Positions 1 to 10,723 of a DNA stretch of 64,000 bases are shown piece by piece. The stretch lies in assembly GCF_013408685.1 (NCBI RefSeq), contig NZ_JACBZY010000001.1, positions 3,596,001 to 3,660,000 on the forward strand, read 5' to 3'. The stretch is from Schumannella luteola (GTDB lineage Bacteria > Actinomycetota > Actinomycetes > Actinomycetales > Microbacteriaceae). Each line of letters begins with the position of its first letter. The first letter of the stretch is position 1. Both the position numbers and the translations under genes were made by a program. The notes below the pieces were generated by a model. It saw nothing but the letters and a program-made list of their open reading frames with translations, was not told where the DNA came from and did no database searches.

Positions 1-771
1 CAGCAGGTCGTTCCAGACCCAGAGGAACTGGAAGATCGCGAACGAGGCGATCGCCGGCATCGCCAGCGGCAGGATCAGGCGGAAGAAGATCTGCCCGTGA
101 CCCGCGCCATCCACCCGAGCCGCCTCGATGATCTCGCCGGGGATCTCGCTGATGAAGTTGTGCAGCAGGAAGATCGCCAGCGGCATCGCGAAGACGGCGT
201 GCGCGATCCACACGGTCGCGAAGCTGTGGTCGGCGTCGCGCAGGTCGAAGCCGGGGAACACGCTCACGCCGTTGATCGTGAGACCTCGCGAGAACAGGCT
301 GAGCAGCGGCACCAGCGCCATCTGGATCGGCACGATCTGCAGAGCGAACACCGCGACGAAGGCGACGCTGCGGCCCTTGAACGGGATCCACGCGAAGGCG
401 TACGCCGCGAGCGAGGCCACCGCGATCGGGATGAGCGTCGCCGGGATCGCGATCGCCAGCGAGTTGATGAACGACTGCCCGAGGGTCAGCGCGGTGCCGC
501 CCGAGGTCAGCGCCGAGAAGTAGTTGTCGAGCGTGAACGACGGGTTCGTGAAGACCGTCCACCAGCCGGACGACGACGAGTCGGCGCCGGGTCGGAACGA
601 GGTCACGAAGAGGCCGAAGGTCGGGATCGTCCAGATGATCGCGATGATGATCGCCGCGATCGTGGCGCCCTTCGAGGTGAGCTTGTTGCGCGCGGCGCGC
701 TCCTGGCGCTTGACCTCGCGCTCCGAGATCGCCGTCGCCCGACGGATTCCGGGCTCGTCGATGGCGGTCAT
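1..771 (-). CDS. Carbohydrate ABC transporter permease, MalG/AglG type (partial, C-terminus beyond window)
   Basis: Inner-membrane permease of a sugar importer. 257 residues are visible and the frame is open at the left edge. A charged cytoplasmic N-terminus (about 30 residues) is followed by a first membrane helix (TIAAIIIAIIWTIPTFGLFV) and further helices. The cytoplasmic EAA loop that contacts the ATPase is clear (EIIEAARVDGAGHGQIF...LPLA). The ATG start shares one base with the TGA of the preceding permease (TGATG), so the two are translationally coupled and form the usual permease pair. The missing ATPase may be a shared MsiK-type protein encoded elsewhere. The substrate cannot be read from the sequence; similarity in layout to alpha-glucoside importers is an inference. 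Confidence 0.9.
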   Translation of the reverse strand, partial: MTAIDEPGIRRATAISEREVKRQERAARNKLTSKGATIAAIIIAIIWTIPTFGLFVTSFRPGADSSSSGWWTVFTNPSFTLDNYFSALTSGGTALTLGQSFINSLAIAIPATLIPIAVASLAAYAFAWIPFKGRSVAFVAVFALQIVPIQMALVPLLSLFSRGLTINGVSVFPGFDLRDADHSFATVWIAHAVFAMPLAIFLLHNFISEIPGEIIEAARVDGAGHGQIFFRLILPLAMPAIASFAIFQFLWVWNDLL

Positions 772-2075
772 CAGCGCACCTCCTTCTGCTTGCGCATCTG
801 TCGCACGTTGTAGATGATCAGCGGCAGCACGAAGAGGAACAGCACCACGGCCAGCGCCGAGGAGTGCCCGTAGCTCTGGAACCGCTGCTGCTGGTTGACC
901 ATCTCGAAGCCCAGCACGGTCGAGTTGTTCCGACCGCCGGTCATGACCGCGACGATGTCGTAGACCTTGAGCGACGCGATCGTGATCGTCGTCAGCACCA
1001 CGATCACCGACGAGCGGATGCCGGGCACGGTCACGTTGCGGAAGACCTCCCAGGCGTTCGCGCCATCCAGTCGGGCCGCCTCGATCTGCTCCGTCGGCAC
1101 GCCCTTGATGGCCGCCGAGAGGATCACCATGGCGAAGCCGGTCTGCGTCCAGATGAAGACGAGCAGCAGGCAGAAGGTGTTGAGCACCTCGTTCGACAGC
1201 CACGACACCGGCTGGCCGCCGAGCCCGGTGACGATCGCGTTCAGCAGTCCGATCTGCTGGCCCTCGCGGAAGTCGTAGACGAACTTCCAGATGATGCCGG
1301 CGCCGACGAAGGAGATCGCGACCGGCATGAAGACGAGCACCTTGAGGAACTTCTCGCCGCGCGCCTTGTCGATGAAGACCGCGTAGACGAGGCCGATCAG
1401 CGTCGAGATGACCGGCGCGATGAGCGCCCAGATCAGCGTGTTGATGACCGACCAGAAGCCGTCGGGGTTCGTGAAGGTCCAGGCGTAGTTCTCGAGGCCG
1501 ACGAAGGTCTTGCCGGTCTTGTCGAAGAACGACTGCCAGATCGTCGAGAGCGCCGGATACACCAGACCGAGGATCAGCAGCAGCGCCGCCGGGGCCAGGA
1601 AGATCACCAGCTGGAAGACGTAGCCCGATCCCTCGCGAGCCCGATAGTCGGCGAAGAACAGCAGAGCACCGGCGAGCAGCGCGATGCCGACGACGTAGAG
1701 CGTCGCGTTCTGCAGCGGCCGCAGCATCATGAACGCGATCACCGGGATGATGAAGCACGCGGCCAGTCGCAGCACGAAGTAGCCCGGGCCCGGGCGGGGC
1801 GCGAACTCGATGAGCACGAGGATGATCGCCACCACTGCGGCGAAGGCGACCACCATGATCGGGATCTGAACCAGCGGGTGCAGCCCGCCGAGGAAGCGGA
1901 AGAAGCTGTTGAGCGAGAAGCCGAGCGACGTCGGCGCCGCTCCGGAGACGGCGGGTCGAGTGACCAGCACGAGGAAAAGCGCGACGATCCCGACCGCGGC
2001 CACCGCCACGATCGCCCCCGTCACGCTGCGGGGGATGCGACGGCGTCGGGTGACGCCCGGACTGAGGACGGCCAT
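771..2075 (-). CDS. Carbohydrate ABC transporter permease, MalF/AglF type
   Basis: Membrane subunit partner of the permease that follows it, 434 aa. MalF-type permeases in actinobacteria are usually about 300 aa; here an extra N-terminal block of roughly 130 residues carries three or four additional hydrophobic helices (for example IPIMVVAFAAVVAIILVLI) before the canonical six-helix core, as in AglF-like alpha-glucoside permeases. The EAA loop reads EQIEAARLDGANAWEVFRNV and sits in the C-terminal half. The ATG start is preceded by an AGGAAGG ribosome-binding site. It lies 129 nt downstream of the binding-protein gene, across a strong hairpin, and overlaps the next permease by one base. Confidence 0.92.
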   Translation of the reverse strand: MAVLSPGVTRRRRIPRSVTGAIVAVAAVGIVALFLVLVTRPAVSGAAPTSLGFSLNSFFRFLGGLHPLVQIPIMVVAFAAVVAIILVLIEFAPRPGPGYFVLRLAACFIIPVIAFMMLRPLQNATLYVVGIALLAGALLFFADYRAREGSGYVFQLVIFLAPAALLLILGLVYPALSTIWQSFFDKTGKTFVGLENYAWTFTNPDGFWSVINTLIWALIAPVISTLIGLVYAVFIDKARGEKFLKVLVFMPVAISFVGAGIIWKFVYDFREGQQIGLLNAIVTGLGGQPVSWLSNEVLNTFCLLLVFIWTQTGFAMVILSAAIKGVPTEQIEAARLDGANAWEVFRNVTVPGIRSSVIVVLTTITIASLKVYDIVAVMTGGRNNSTVLGFEMVNQQQRFQSYGHSSALAVVLFLFVLPLIIYNVRQMRKQKEVR

Positions 2076-2155
2076 GGGGATCTGCCTTCCTGCGCGGCGC
2101 TGCGCGGGTCAGGAGGTTTCGGGACTTCGGATGTTCAGGTGCGCGGAGATGAAGC

Positions 2156-2193
2156 ACCGGCCGGGGAGGGGCTCTGCACCCTCCCCGGCCGGT
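2156..2193 (-). terminator. Intercistronic hairpin after the binding-protein gene
   Basis: A perfect 15-bp stem (2156-2170 with 2179-2193, 8-nt loop) begins 11 nt after the binding-protein stop codon. Hairpins at this place in sugar importers usually give partial termination or protect the upstream mRNA, so that binding protein is made in excess of permease. No U-tract follows, so partial read-through is likely. Confidence 0.7.
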
Positions 2194-2204
2194 AGCTCAG
2201 CGGA

Positions 2205-3527
2205 TCAGTTGTCGTAACCCGCCTGGATGTCGGCCAGCACCTTGTCGGTCGGGGTGCCGTCGATCCAGTTGACCATCCCCTTCCAGAACGATCCCGAGCC
2301 GACGGTCGCCGGCATCAGGTCGGAGGCGTCGAAGCGCACCGTGGTGTCGTCGCTCTGCAGCGTCTTCATCGTCTCGGTGAGGAACTCGCTCGAGGCCAGG
2401 GTCGGGTCGGCGCCCTTGTTGGCCGAGACCACGCCGCCCAGCTTCACGCGGGCGTTCGCCCACTCCGGGGTCGACATGTACTCGATGACCTTCTGCACGT
2501 TCGCGTCGTCGGAGAATCCGGTGACGAACTCGCCACCGGCCTCGACCGACTTCTGGCCGGCCTCCTCGCCGGGGAGCACGAAGGCGTAGACATCGCCGTC
2601 AGGAGCGACCTTGGTGGTCTCGCCCGCCGCGTTCTTGGTCTCGAGGAAGTTCGACGAGAGGAACGACGCCTGGTGGGTCATCGGGCAGCTGCCGTCGGCG
2701 ACCTTGGCGGCCACGTCAGCGAACGCGGTCGAGTTGATGCTCTTCACGTCGCCGAAGCCCGCGTTGACGTACTGCGGGTCGAGCAGGATCTGACCGACGG
2801 AATCGAAGGCCTTCTTGATCTGCGGGTCGGTGAACTTGACCTTGCCGGACACCCAGTCGTCGTAGGTGTCAGGGCCGGCCTGACGAAGGACGAGGTCCTC
2901 GATCCAGTCCGTGCCGGGCCAGCCGGACGCGGCGTCGGAGGCGAAGCCGGCGCACCACGAGGGACCGCCGCTCTTCTCGGTGATCGTCTTGGTCAGGGAG
3001 ATCAGCTCGTCCCAGGTCTGCGGGACCTCGACGCCCCACTCCTTGAACTTCGCCGGCGAGTACCAGACGTAGCCCTTCAGGTTGGCGAGCATCGGCGCGG
3101 CGTAGAACTTGCCGTCGTCCGTGCCGTAGGCCTTCCAGTCCTCACCCCAGTACTTGTCGACGTTCTTCGAGACGGCGTCGCTCGCCTCCTTGACCTCGCC
3201 GGTGCCGATGAGGCTCTTCAGCAGACCGGGCTGCGGCACGATCGCGATGTCCGGGGCGGATCCGCCCGTCACCTTCGTGACGATGTTGCCCTCGAAGCTC
3301 TTGTCACCGGTGTACTTGACCTTGATGCCGGTGTCCTTGGTGAACTGGTCGAAGGACTTGTTCAGGGCGTCGGCTTCACCGCCCGTGATGCCGCCGGAGA
3401 TCTCGACGGTGGTCTTGCCAGAGCCACCGTCCCCGCTGCTCTCCGCGCATCCCGCCAGAATCAGCGCTGCAGCGCCGGCGAACGCCATCGGCACGAGAAG
3501 CCGGCGTCGTCGAGTCCAGTTGCTCAT
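2205..3527 (-). CDS. Extracellular sugar-binding lipoprotein of ABC importer
   Basis: Solute-binding protein (family 1 type), 440 aa, that captures sugar outside the membrane and delivers it to the two permeases downstream. The N-terminus RRRRLLVPMAFAGAAALILAGC is a lipoprotein signal with the lipid-modified cysteine at residue 27. The mature part has the usual motifs of the family, including APDIAIVPQPG (domain 1) and KGYVWYSPAKFKEWG with PQTWDELI. The pattern resembles AglE-like alpha-glucoside binding proteins, but the ligand is an inference. The ATG is preceded by GAGGAGG at 4 nt spacing. First gene of the transporter operon; a 197-nt upstream gap separates it from the previous gene. Confidence 0.9.
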   Translation of the reverse strand: MSNWTRRRRLLVPMAFAGAAALILAGCAESSGDGGSGKTTVEISGGITGGEADALNKSFDQFTKDTGIKVKYTGDKSFEGNIVTKVTGGSAPDIAIVPQPGLLKSLIGTGEVKEASDAVSKNVDKYWGEDWKAYGTDDGKFYAAPMLANLKGYVWYSPAKFKEWGVEVPQTWDELISLTKTITEKSGGPSWCAGFASDAASGWPGTDWIEDLVLRQAGPDTYDDWVSGKVKFTDPQIKKAFDSVGQILLDPQYVNAGFGDVKSINSTAFADVAAKVADGSCPMTHQASFLSSNFLETKNAAGETTKVAPDGDVYAFVLPGEEAGQKSVEAGGEFVTGFSDDANVQKVIEYMSTPEWANARVKLGGVVSANKGADPTLASSEFLTETMKTLQSDDTTVRFDASDLMPATVGSGSFWKGMVNWIDGTPTDKVLADIQAGYDN

Positions 3528-3724
3528 CTTTCCTCCTCATCGAGTACGCGACCTCCGGGTCGCCGACGGGTGGAGTCGAGCGAACGCGCCGGGGGTACGC
3601 GCTACTTCAACCTTCGTGCAGGTGATGGCGAGCGGTCAACAGTTGAGACGATCACAACTCGATAACCACCCAAATCGTTTGCGGCGAGCACCATCGCGCG
3701 GCGAGCGATTCGAGGGCCGGGGAG
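3528..3724 (-). promoter_or_regulatory. Upstream region of the sugar importer, possible LacI-type operator
   Basis: This 197-nt gap is less G+C rich than its surroundings. On the minus strand CAAACGATTTG (3681-3671) is an inverted repeat with arms CAAA/TTTG around CGA, resembling half of a LacI-family sugar operator. A further GTTG...CAAC repeat lies near 3640-3660. A TTGACC hexamer is present, but no convincing -10 box pairs with it. A sugar-responsive promoter is expected here from gene context; the exact site is uncertain. Confidence 0.3.
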
Positions 3725-5119
3725 TCAGCCGACGACCTTCTTCCACGCCGCTTCGAGGCGACGCTGCAGGTCGGGATGCGGCAGGTCGGTCGCCGCGGTC
3801 AGCCCGTCGGCGTCGACGGTGAAATCGGCCGGCACCGCCTTCGAGCCGAGGCTCGTGTCGTCGAGGTAGATGCGCACCCGGTCGCTCGTGCCCTCGATGC
3901 CGGCCTGCACGGCCTTCAGGATGCGCTCGGCCTCCTCGGTCGAGGTGAGCGGGTCGATCCCGATGTCGAGGTGGCCCTTGCTCAGATCGATCTTGAGCAC
4001 GGCCGTCTCGCCCACGAGGTCGGGGACGACCGCGACGAACGGCACGCCGACGGCGTAGGCGGCGGGGACTGTGGCGACGATCTGCCCGTCGCGGTGCATC
4101 TGGTAAGTCACCTCGTCCCAGCCGGGGTCGGTCGGGAACCGGGCGAGGGCCTGATCCCAGCCTTCGCGCGTCGTCGCGATCACGGTCAGCAGCCGACTCG
4201 GGGTGCGATCGACGGCGGGCTCGACCCAGGCGATGTCGGCCGAACCCGCGAACTCGCTCGCCAGCGCGGTGGATTCGGGCGCGAGCCGCAGCGCGCGGCG
4301 CAGCACGCCGGGGCTGCCGGCGATGCCGCCCCAGCCGAGCTTCGACAGGGATCCCTCCGGCACCGACGTCTCGACCGCCGCCGCGACCTCGTCGAAGGGC
4401 GCGTCCGCCGGAGCGTAGAGGTCGAAGCCGATGTCGGTGAAGCCGCGCGAGCGTCCGATCGCGATCTCGGCGCCGGGCCATCGAACGAGCGCGTCGTCGA
4501 AGATGTCGAGCTTGCCGGAGTCGCCGGCCGTGACGTTGATGTAGTCCCGCCCGTCGGGTGACTGGGCGATCAGCTGATAGCGGCTGTCGAGGCGGGCGTC
4601 GCGCAGCTCGCGGAACCCGCTCTGCACGACCGATCTCGCCGTGCCCTGGGCGACGCCCAGCCGGGTGACGTCGCGGTCGATGCGGGCCCAGCGCAGGCCG
4701 TCGACGGTCGCGGCCCACGCCGCGATGGCGAGCTTCGCGTCGCCGCCCTCGGGCTTCGTCCGGTCGAGCGACGGCAGCAGCACGGTGATCGGCCCGGCAT
4801 CGATGCGCACATCAGAGAAGGCACCGCCCTGATCGGCCGCGTGATCGATGACGTCGCGCCCGATCCCCTCGATCGCCTGGGCGGGATCGCCCTTCGCGGT
4901 GATGCGCAGATCGCCGATCCGCGACTTCCCGGTGCGGCTCAGCTCGACGCTCGCGACGGACGGGCGTCCGCTCATCCACTCGGCGAAATCGTCGGACTCG
5001 CGGTAGGCGGGCAGACAGGCCGACAGCACGGATGCGACGACACCGCCGATCAGCAGCGCCGCCAGCACTCGACGAGCTCGCGCGGTGACGGAACGTGTTC
5101 GACTTCCCCTCGACTTCAC
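3725..5119 (-). CDS. Unrecognised lipoprotein
   Basis: 464 aa. The family was not recognised. A twin-arginine-poor but positively charged N-terminus runs into ARRVLAALLIGGVVASVLSAC, a lipoprotein signal with the cysteine at residue 35, so the protein should be anchored outside the membrane. The remainder is soluble, of mixed alpha/beta character, with repeated stretches that resemble one another loosely (SVELSRTGKSRIGDLRITAKG, ...VRIDAGPITVLLPSL, ...LKIDLSKGHLDIGIDPL), suggesting two or three similar domains. The GTG start is chosen because a TAGGCT -10 box lies exactly 6 nt upstream, giving a leaderless mRNA. It sits between tuf and the sugar importer in the same direction but has its own promoter. 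Confidence 0.8.
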   Translation of the reverse strand: MKSRGSRTRSVTARARRVLAALLIGGVVASVLSACLPAYRESDDFAEWMSGRPSVASVELSRTGKSRIGDLRITAKGDPAQAIEGIGRDVIDHAADQGGAFSDVRIDAGPITVLLPSLDRTKPEGGDAKLAIAAWAATVDGLRWARIDRDVTRLGVAQGTARSVVQSGFRELRDARLDSRYQLIAQSPDGRDYINVTAGDSGKLDIFDDALVRWPGAEIAIGRSRGFTDIGFDLYAPADAPFDEVAAAVETSVPEGSLSKLGWGGIAGSPGVLRRALRLAPESTALASEFAGSADIAWVEPAVDRTPSRLLTVIATTREGWDQALARFPTDPGWDEVTYQMHRDGQIVATVPAAYAVGVPFVAVVPDLVGETAVLKIDLSKGHLDIGIDPLTSTEEAERILKAVQAGIEGTSDRVRIYLDDTSLGSKAVPADFTVDADGLTAATDLPHPDLQRRLEAAWKKVVG

Positions 5120-5131
5120 GCCTCGAGCCTA
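5120..5131 (-). promoter_or_regulatory. Leaderless promoter (-10 TAGGCT) of the lipoprotein gene
   Basis: TAGGCT at 5131-5126 followed by 6 nt and then the GTG at 5119. The transcript would begin at the start codon itself. Confidence 0.6.
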
Positions 5132-5157
5132 GGCGACGACGAGCGCTCGGGAACGAC

Positions 5158-5189
5158 GAAGGGGCCGGGCCATACGGCCCGACCCCTTC
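5158..5189 (-). terminator. Terminator of the str operon
   Basis: A 14-bp stem with a single mismatch (5158-5171 with 5176-5189) and an ATAC loop starts 15 nt beyond the tuf stop codon. It lacks a long U-tract, as is common in high-G+C actinobacteria. Confidence 0.8.
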
Positions 5190-5203
5190 AGAAGAAGATC
5201 GAA

Positions 5204-6397
5204 TTACTTGTTGATCTTGGTGACCTTGCCGGCGCCCACGGTGCGGCCACCCTCACGGATGGCGAAGCCGAGGCCCTCCTCCATGGCGATGGGCTGGATC
5301 AGCTCGACCGTCATGTCGGTGGTGTCGCCGGGCATGACCATCTCGGTGCCCTCGGGCAGCGTGATGACGCCGGTGACGTCGGTGGTGCGGAAGTAGAACT
5401 GCGGGCGGTAGTTCGCGTAGAACGGGTTGTGACGCCCACCCTCATCCTTCGACAGGATGTACGCGGTGCCCTCGAAGTTCGTGTGCGGCGTGACCGAACC
5501 CGGCTTCACGACGACCTGACCGCGCTCGACATCCTCGCGCTTGGTGCCGCGGAGGAGCAGACCACAGTTCTCGCCGGCCCAGGCCTCGTCGAGCTGCTTG
5601 TGGAACATCTCGATACCCGTGACCGTGGTCTTCTGCGTCGGGCGGATGCCGACGATCTCGACCTCGGAGTTGATGGCGAGGGTGCCACGCTCGGCGCGGC
5701 CGGTGACGACCGTTCCACGACCGGTGATGGTGAAGACGTCCTCGATGGGCATGAGGAACGGCTTGTCCTTGTCACGCACCGGGTCGGGGATGTTGTCGTC
5801 GACGGCCTCCATGAGGTCGAGGACCGACTGGGCCCACTTCTCGTCGCCCTCGAGAGCCTTGAGGCCCGAGACGCGGACGACGGGGGCGTTGTCGCCATCG
5901 AAGTCCTGCGAGGAGAGGAGCTCGCGAACCTCGAGCTCGACGAGCTCCAGGATCTCCTCGTCGTCGACCATGTCCGACTTGTTCAGCGCGACGAGCAGGT
6001 ACGGCACACCAACCTGCTTGGCGAGCAGAACGTGCTCGCGGGTCTGAGCCATCGGGCCGTCGGTCGCCGCGACCACGAGGATCGCGCCGTCCATCTGAGC
6101 GGCACCGGTGATCATGTTCTTGATGTAGTCAGCGTGACCCGGGGCGTCGACGTGCGCGTAGTGGCGCTTCGGCGTCTCGTACTCGACGTGCGAGATGTTG
6201 ATCGTGATGCCGCGCTGGCGCTCCTCGGGAGCGGAGTCGATCGAAGCGAAGTCGCGCTTCACGTTGGTGTCCGACGGGTACTTGTCGGCGAGCACCTTCG
6301 AGATGGCAGCGGTGAGCGTGGTCTTGCCGTGGTCGACGTGACCGATCGTTCCGATGTTGACGTGCGGCTTGGTCCGCTCGAACTTGGCCTTAGCCAC
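5204..6397 (-). CDS. tuf: Elongation factor Tu
   Basis: GTPase that carries aminoacyl-tRNA to the ribosomal A site. 397 aa, the normal length. G1 motif GHVDHGKT near residue 19, G3 DAPGHADY, G4 NKSD and the effector sequence RGITIN are all intact. The C-terminal beta-barrels end in [10 protein letters not shown]. The GTG start is set by a strong AGGAGG site 6 nt upstream and by the conserved [15 protein letters not shown]-terminus. Last gene of rpsL-rpsG-fusA-tuf; a hairpin separates it from fusA, so it may also be transcribed from its own promoter in the 120-nt gap. Confidence 0.99.
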   Translation of the reverse strand: MAKAKFERTKPHVNIGTIGHVDHGKTTLTAAISKVLADKYPSDTNVKRDFASIDSAPEERQRGITINISHVEYETPKRHYAHVDAPGHADYIKNMITGAAQMDGAILVVAATDGPMAQTREHVLLAKQVGVPYLLVALNKSDMVDDEEILELVELEVRELLSSQDFDGDNAPVVRVSGLKALEGDEKWAQSVLDLMEAVDDNIPDPVRDKDKPFLMPIEDVFTITGRGTVVTGRAERGTLAINSEVEIVGIRPTQKTTVTGIEMFHKQLDEAWAGENCGLLLRGTKREDVERGQVVVKPGSVTPHTNFEGTAYILSKDEGGRHNPFYANYRPQFYFRTTDVTGVITLPEGTEMVMPGDTTDMTVELIQPIAMEEGLGFAIREGGRTVGAGKVTKINK

Positions 6398-6477
6398 TTG
6401 GGTCCTCCTAGGACTCGGTTGAGCGCGTCCGGATGGATTCCGAACGCTCCAGGTTGGTGTGTGTAGTTATGTTACTC

Positions 6478-6511
6478 AGCGCCGCGGGCCGCCGGAGCCA
6501 CCCGCGGCGCT
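6478..6511 (-). terminator. Hairpin between fusA and tuf
   Basis: A perfect 11-bp stem (6478-6488 with 6501-6511, 12-nt loop) 8 nt past the fusA stop. Followed on the minus strand by an A+T-richer stretch (GAGTAACATAACTAC) that could hold a tuf promoter. Acts either as partial terminator or mRNA-processing element. Confidence 0.6.
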
Positions 6512-6518
6512 GAAGGAC

Positions 6519-8633
<2,115 letters not shown>

Positions 8634-8665
8634 GGGGTTTCCTTCCGGGAGAAAGTGGATGCGGG

Positions 8666-8694
8666 GAGCGGGGCCGGGTTCGCCGGCCCCGCTC
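8666..8694 (-). terminator. Hairpin between rpsG and fusA
   Basis: A perfect 12-bp G+C stem (8666-8677 with 8683-8694) with loop GTTCG, 11 nt beyond the rpsG stop. Probably adjusts the ratio of ribosomal protein to EF-G mRNA rather than ending transcription. Confidence 0.6.
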
Positions 8695-8705
8695 GACGCG
8701 GGCTG

Positions 8706-9176
8706 TTACCAGCGGTAGTGCGCGAAGGCCTTGTTCGACTCGGCCATCTTGTGGGTGTCCTCGCGACGCTTCACAGCGGCGCCGAGGCCGTTCGAGGCGT
8801 CGAGGATCTCGTTGGTCAGACGCTCGGTCATCGTCTTCTCGCGACGCGACTTGGCGTACGAGGTGAGCCAGCGCAGCGCGAGGGTGTTCGCGCGGTGCGG
8901 CTTGACCTCGACCGGCACCTGGTAGGTCGAGCCGCCGACGCGGCGGCTCTTGACCTCGAGGGTGGGGCGCACGTTGTCGAGCGCCTTCTTGAGAACCTGG
9001 ACGGCATCCTGACCGGACTTCGAGCCGACGCCGGAGAGCGCGTCGTAGACGATGCGCTCGGCGAGGCCCTTCTTGCCATCGACCAGGATCTTGTTGACGA
9101 GCTGGCTCACGATGGGCGCGCCGTACACCGGATCGGCGACGACGGGGCGCTTCGGAGCGGGTCCCTTGCGAGGCAT
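8706..9176 (-). CDS. rpsG: 30S ribosomal protein S7
   Basis: Primary 16S rRNA-binding protein of the small-subunit head, 156 aa, the standard length. Starts [19 protein letters not shown] and ends NKAFAHYRW, both characteristic of actinobacterial S7. The motif [17 protein letters not shown] is intact. The ATG shares one base with the rpsL stop (TAATG), so translation is coupled. A longer upstream reading in this frame exists but does not encode S7-like sequence and is ignored. Confidence 0.99.
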   Translation of the reverse strand: MPRKGPAPKRPVVADPVYGAPIVSQLVNKILVDGKKGLAERIVYDALSGVGSKSGQDAVQVLKKALDNVRPTLEVKSRRVGGSTYQVPVEVKPHRANTLALRWLTSYAKSRREKTMTERLTNEILDASNGLGAAVKRREDTHKMAESNKAFAHYRW

Positions 9177-9550
9177 TACTTCTTGTCCTTCTTCGCGCCG
9201 TAGCGGCTGCGGGCCTGCTGACGGTTCTTCACGGCCTGGGTGTCGAGCGCGCCGCGCACGATCTTGTAGCGGACGCCGGGGAGGTCCTTCACACGACCAC
9301 CGCGCACGAGCACCATCGAGTGCTCCTGCAGGTTGTGGCCCTCGCCGGGGATGTAGGCGGTGACCTCGGTGCCGTTCGAGAGCTTCACACGGGCGACTTT
9401 GCGGAGCGCGGAGTTCGGCTTCTTCGGGGTGGTGGTGTAGACGCGGGTGCAGACGCCGCGCTGCTGGGGGTTCGCCTTCAGGGCGGGCGCCTTGGTCTTG
9501 ACGACCTTCGGCGTGCGGCCCTTGCGCACCAGCTGCTGAATGGTGGGCAC
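9176..9550 (-). CDS. rpsL: 30S ribosomal protein S12
   Basis: Decoding-centre ribosomal protein, 124 aa. Begins [12 protein letters not shown] and has [13 protein letters not shown] and [13 protein letters not shown]. Residues 43 and 88, the classic streptomycin-resistance positions, are both lysine, and 42 is proline, so the sequence is of the sensitive wild type. The GTG start is supported by AAGGAG 11 nt upstream and by the family's N-terminus. First gene of the str operon. Confidence 0.99.
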   Translation of the reverse strand: MPTIQQLVRKGRTPKVVKTKAPALKANPQQRGVCTRVYTTTPKKPNSALRKVARVKLSNGTEVTAYIPGEGHNLQEHSMVLVRGGRVKDLPGVRYKIVRGALDTQAVKNRQQARSRYGAKKDKK

Positions 9551-9756
9551 TACTGATTCTCCTTGTCGCTGCACGGTGACAGCGTTTGATGGGATGTGAT
9601 TTCGGCCATCGAGATCCGCCGCCCGATCGACCTGCGAGCAGGTGCGACAGCGGTGGCTGGCGGATATGCCGTGGGGGTGGGCTATTGGATCTCCCTGACG
9701 GGGGACCCGGTGAGCCGGCTGCCCGTGTGCACGACGAAGCGCACACACGCGGTCAA

Positions 9757-9785
9757 GATTACCCCGCGTGTCGTCTGCGCCGCAA
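9757..9785 (-). promoter_or_regulatory. Promoter of the str operon
   Basis: On the minus strand TTGCGG (9785-9780), 17-nt spacer, TAATCT (9762-9757): a good housekeeping sigma promoter. Transcription would start near 9750 and leave a 5' leader of about 200 nt before rpsL. Confidence 0.55.
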
Positions 9786-9874
9786 GGTGACGCCGAGCTG
9801 GAGACGGGGCTCCCCCATCGGCTCCGGCGAGTGTCCGGAACCTCGGGTGTCTCGAGAACGTCGGGAACGCGTAA

Positions 9875-9901
9875 CGCCCCGCCGGGAAGCCCGGCGGGGC
9901 G
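9875..9901 (-). terminator. Terminator of the pilM-pilN-pilO operon
   Basis: A perfect 12-bp stem (9875-9886 with 9890-9901) with 3-nt loop AAG, about 100 nt beyond the pilO stop. Very stable; no U-tract. Confidence 0.7.
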
Positions 9902-9944
9902 CACGCGTGCAAGGTCAGCGGAGGGATTGCTGCTTGCAGTCTGG

Positions 9945-9978
9945 CCGGCGGCGCAAAAAAGGGGGGATGCGCCGCCGG
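9945..9978 (-). terminator. Second hairpin after pilO, with A6G6 loop
   Basis: A perfect 10-bp stem (9945-9954 with 9969-9978) encloses a 14-nt loop that on the plus strand reads AAAAAAGGGGGGAT. It starts 22 nt beyond the pilO stop, before the 9875-9901 hairpin, so the two act in series. Confidence 0.6.
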
Positions 9979-10000
9979 GGTCTGGGTGGATGGAGTGGCG

Positions 10001-10723
10001 TCAGCCGTTCGCGGGCGTTGCAGCAGGCGCGGTGTTCGCGACCGTGTTGCTCAGCGCGTAGATGCTCCCGTCGAGCGACGCCGTGGTTGTGCCGCTCTCC
10101 TCCTGCGTCAGGGTGACCCCGGTCAGCAAGATCAGCCGGTTCCCGTTCTGCAGCCGCTTGATGAAGTCGAGAACCTGGTCATGGGTCCCAGCCAGAGCGA
10201 TCGTCACCTTGATGACGACGAAGTTCGCCGCAGTGACCGCGCCCTTCGTGAGCGGCACGTCAGCTGCAGCCGCGCTCGGCGCTGCGGCTGTAGCTGAAGC
10301 CGAGGCCGACGGAGATGCGCTCGGGCTCGCCGACGCTGCGGCAGGGTCCGCCGGCGCCGCCGGCGCCGCAGGCGGCGCGTACGCCACGGGCGTCGACACG
10401 TCGAGCGAGCTCACAGAGGCGCCACTCTGCCCGCTGATGTCGGTCAGCTCGGCGATGAAAGCCGCGCCATCGACTCCGGCCGGCAGCTTCTTACGGATCT
10501 CCGCGGCCTGCTCGTCGAGCTCGTTCTTCTTCTTGGAAGCTTCGGTCAAACCGCTGATCTGACTGCGAAGGTCGACGAGTTGAGCGTCGACATTCGCCTT
10601 GTCAGACGAGGCTGTCGCGATGGCTCCGAGCTGAGGTTGCACGCCGAGGAACACGCCACCGGCGATGAGCGCGATGCAGACGACCGCGGTCACGAGGTAC
10701 CAGATCCTGTTGTCGAGCTTCAT
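10001..10723 (-). CDS. pilO: PilO-like type IV pilus assembly protein
   Basis: 240 aa. Bitopic protein of the inner-membrane alignment complex that joins the PilM-PilN pair to the pilus machinery. One membrane helix at residues 6-27 (YLVTAVVCIALIAGGVFLG), then a heptad-rich coiled coil (about 35-75) and a globular C-terminus (VIKVTIALAGTHDQVLDFIKRLQNG). An Ala/Pro/Ser-rich linker of about 40 residues interrupts the periplasmic-type region. The ATG overlaps the pilN stop by 4 nt (ATGA). Identification rests on topology and position after pilM-pilN; sequence identity in this family is low. Confidence 0.8.
   Translation of the reverse strand: MKLDNRIWYLVTAVVCIALIAGGVFLGVQPQLGAIATASSDKANVDAQLVDLRSQISGLTEASKKKNELDEQAAEIRKKLPAGVDGAAFIAELTDISGQSGASVSSLDVSTPVAYAPPAAPAAPADPAAASASPSASPSASASATAAAPSAAAADVPLTKGAVTAANFVVIKVTIALAGTHDQVLDFIKRLQNGNRLILLTGVTLTQEESGTTTASLDGSIYALSNTVANTAPAATPANG

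Larger units (their letters stand above)
9551..10000. other. 450-nt gap between rpsL and pilO
   Basis: No gene. It holds the str operon promoter and a leader of about 200 nt next to rpsL, and two strong hairpins on the pilO side, which are listed separately. Confidence 0.7.
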
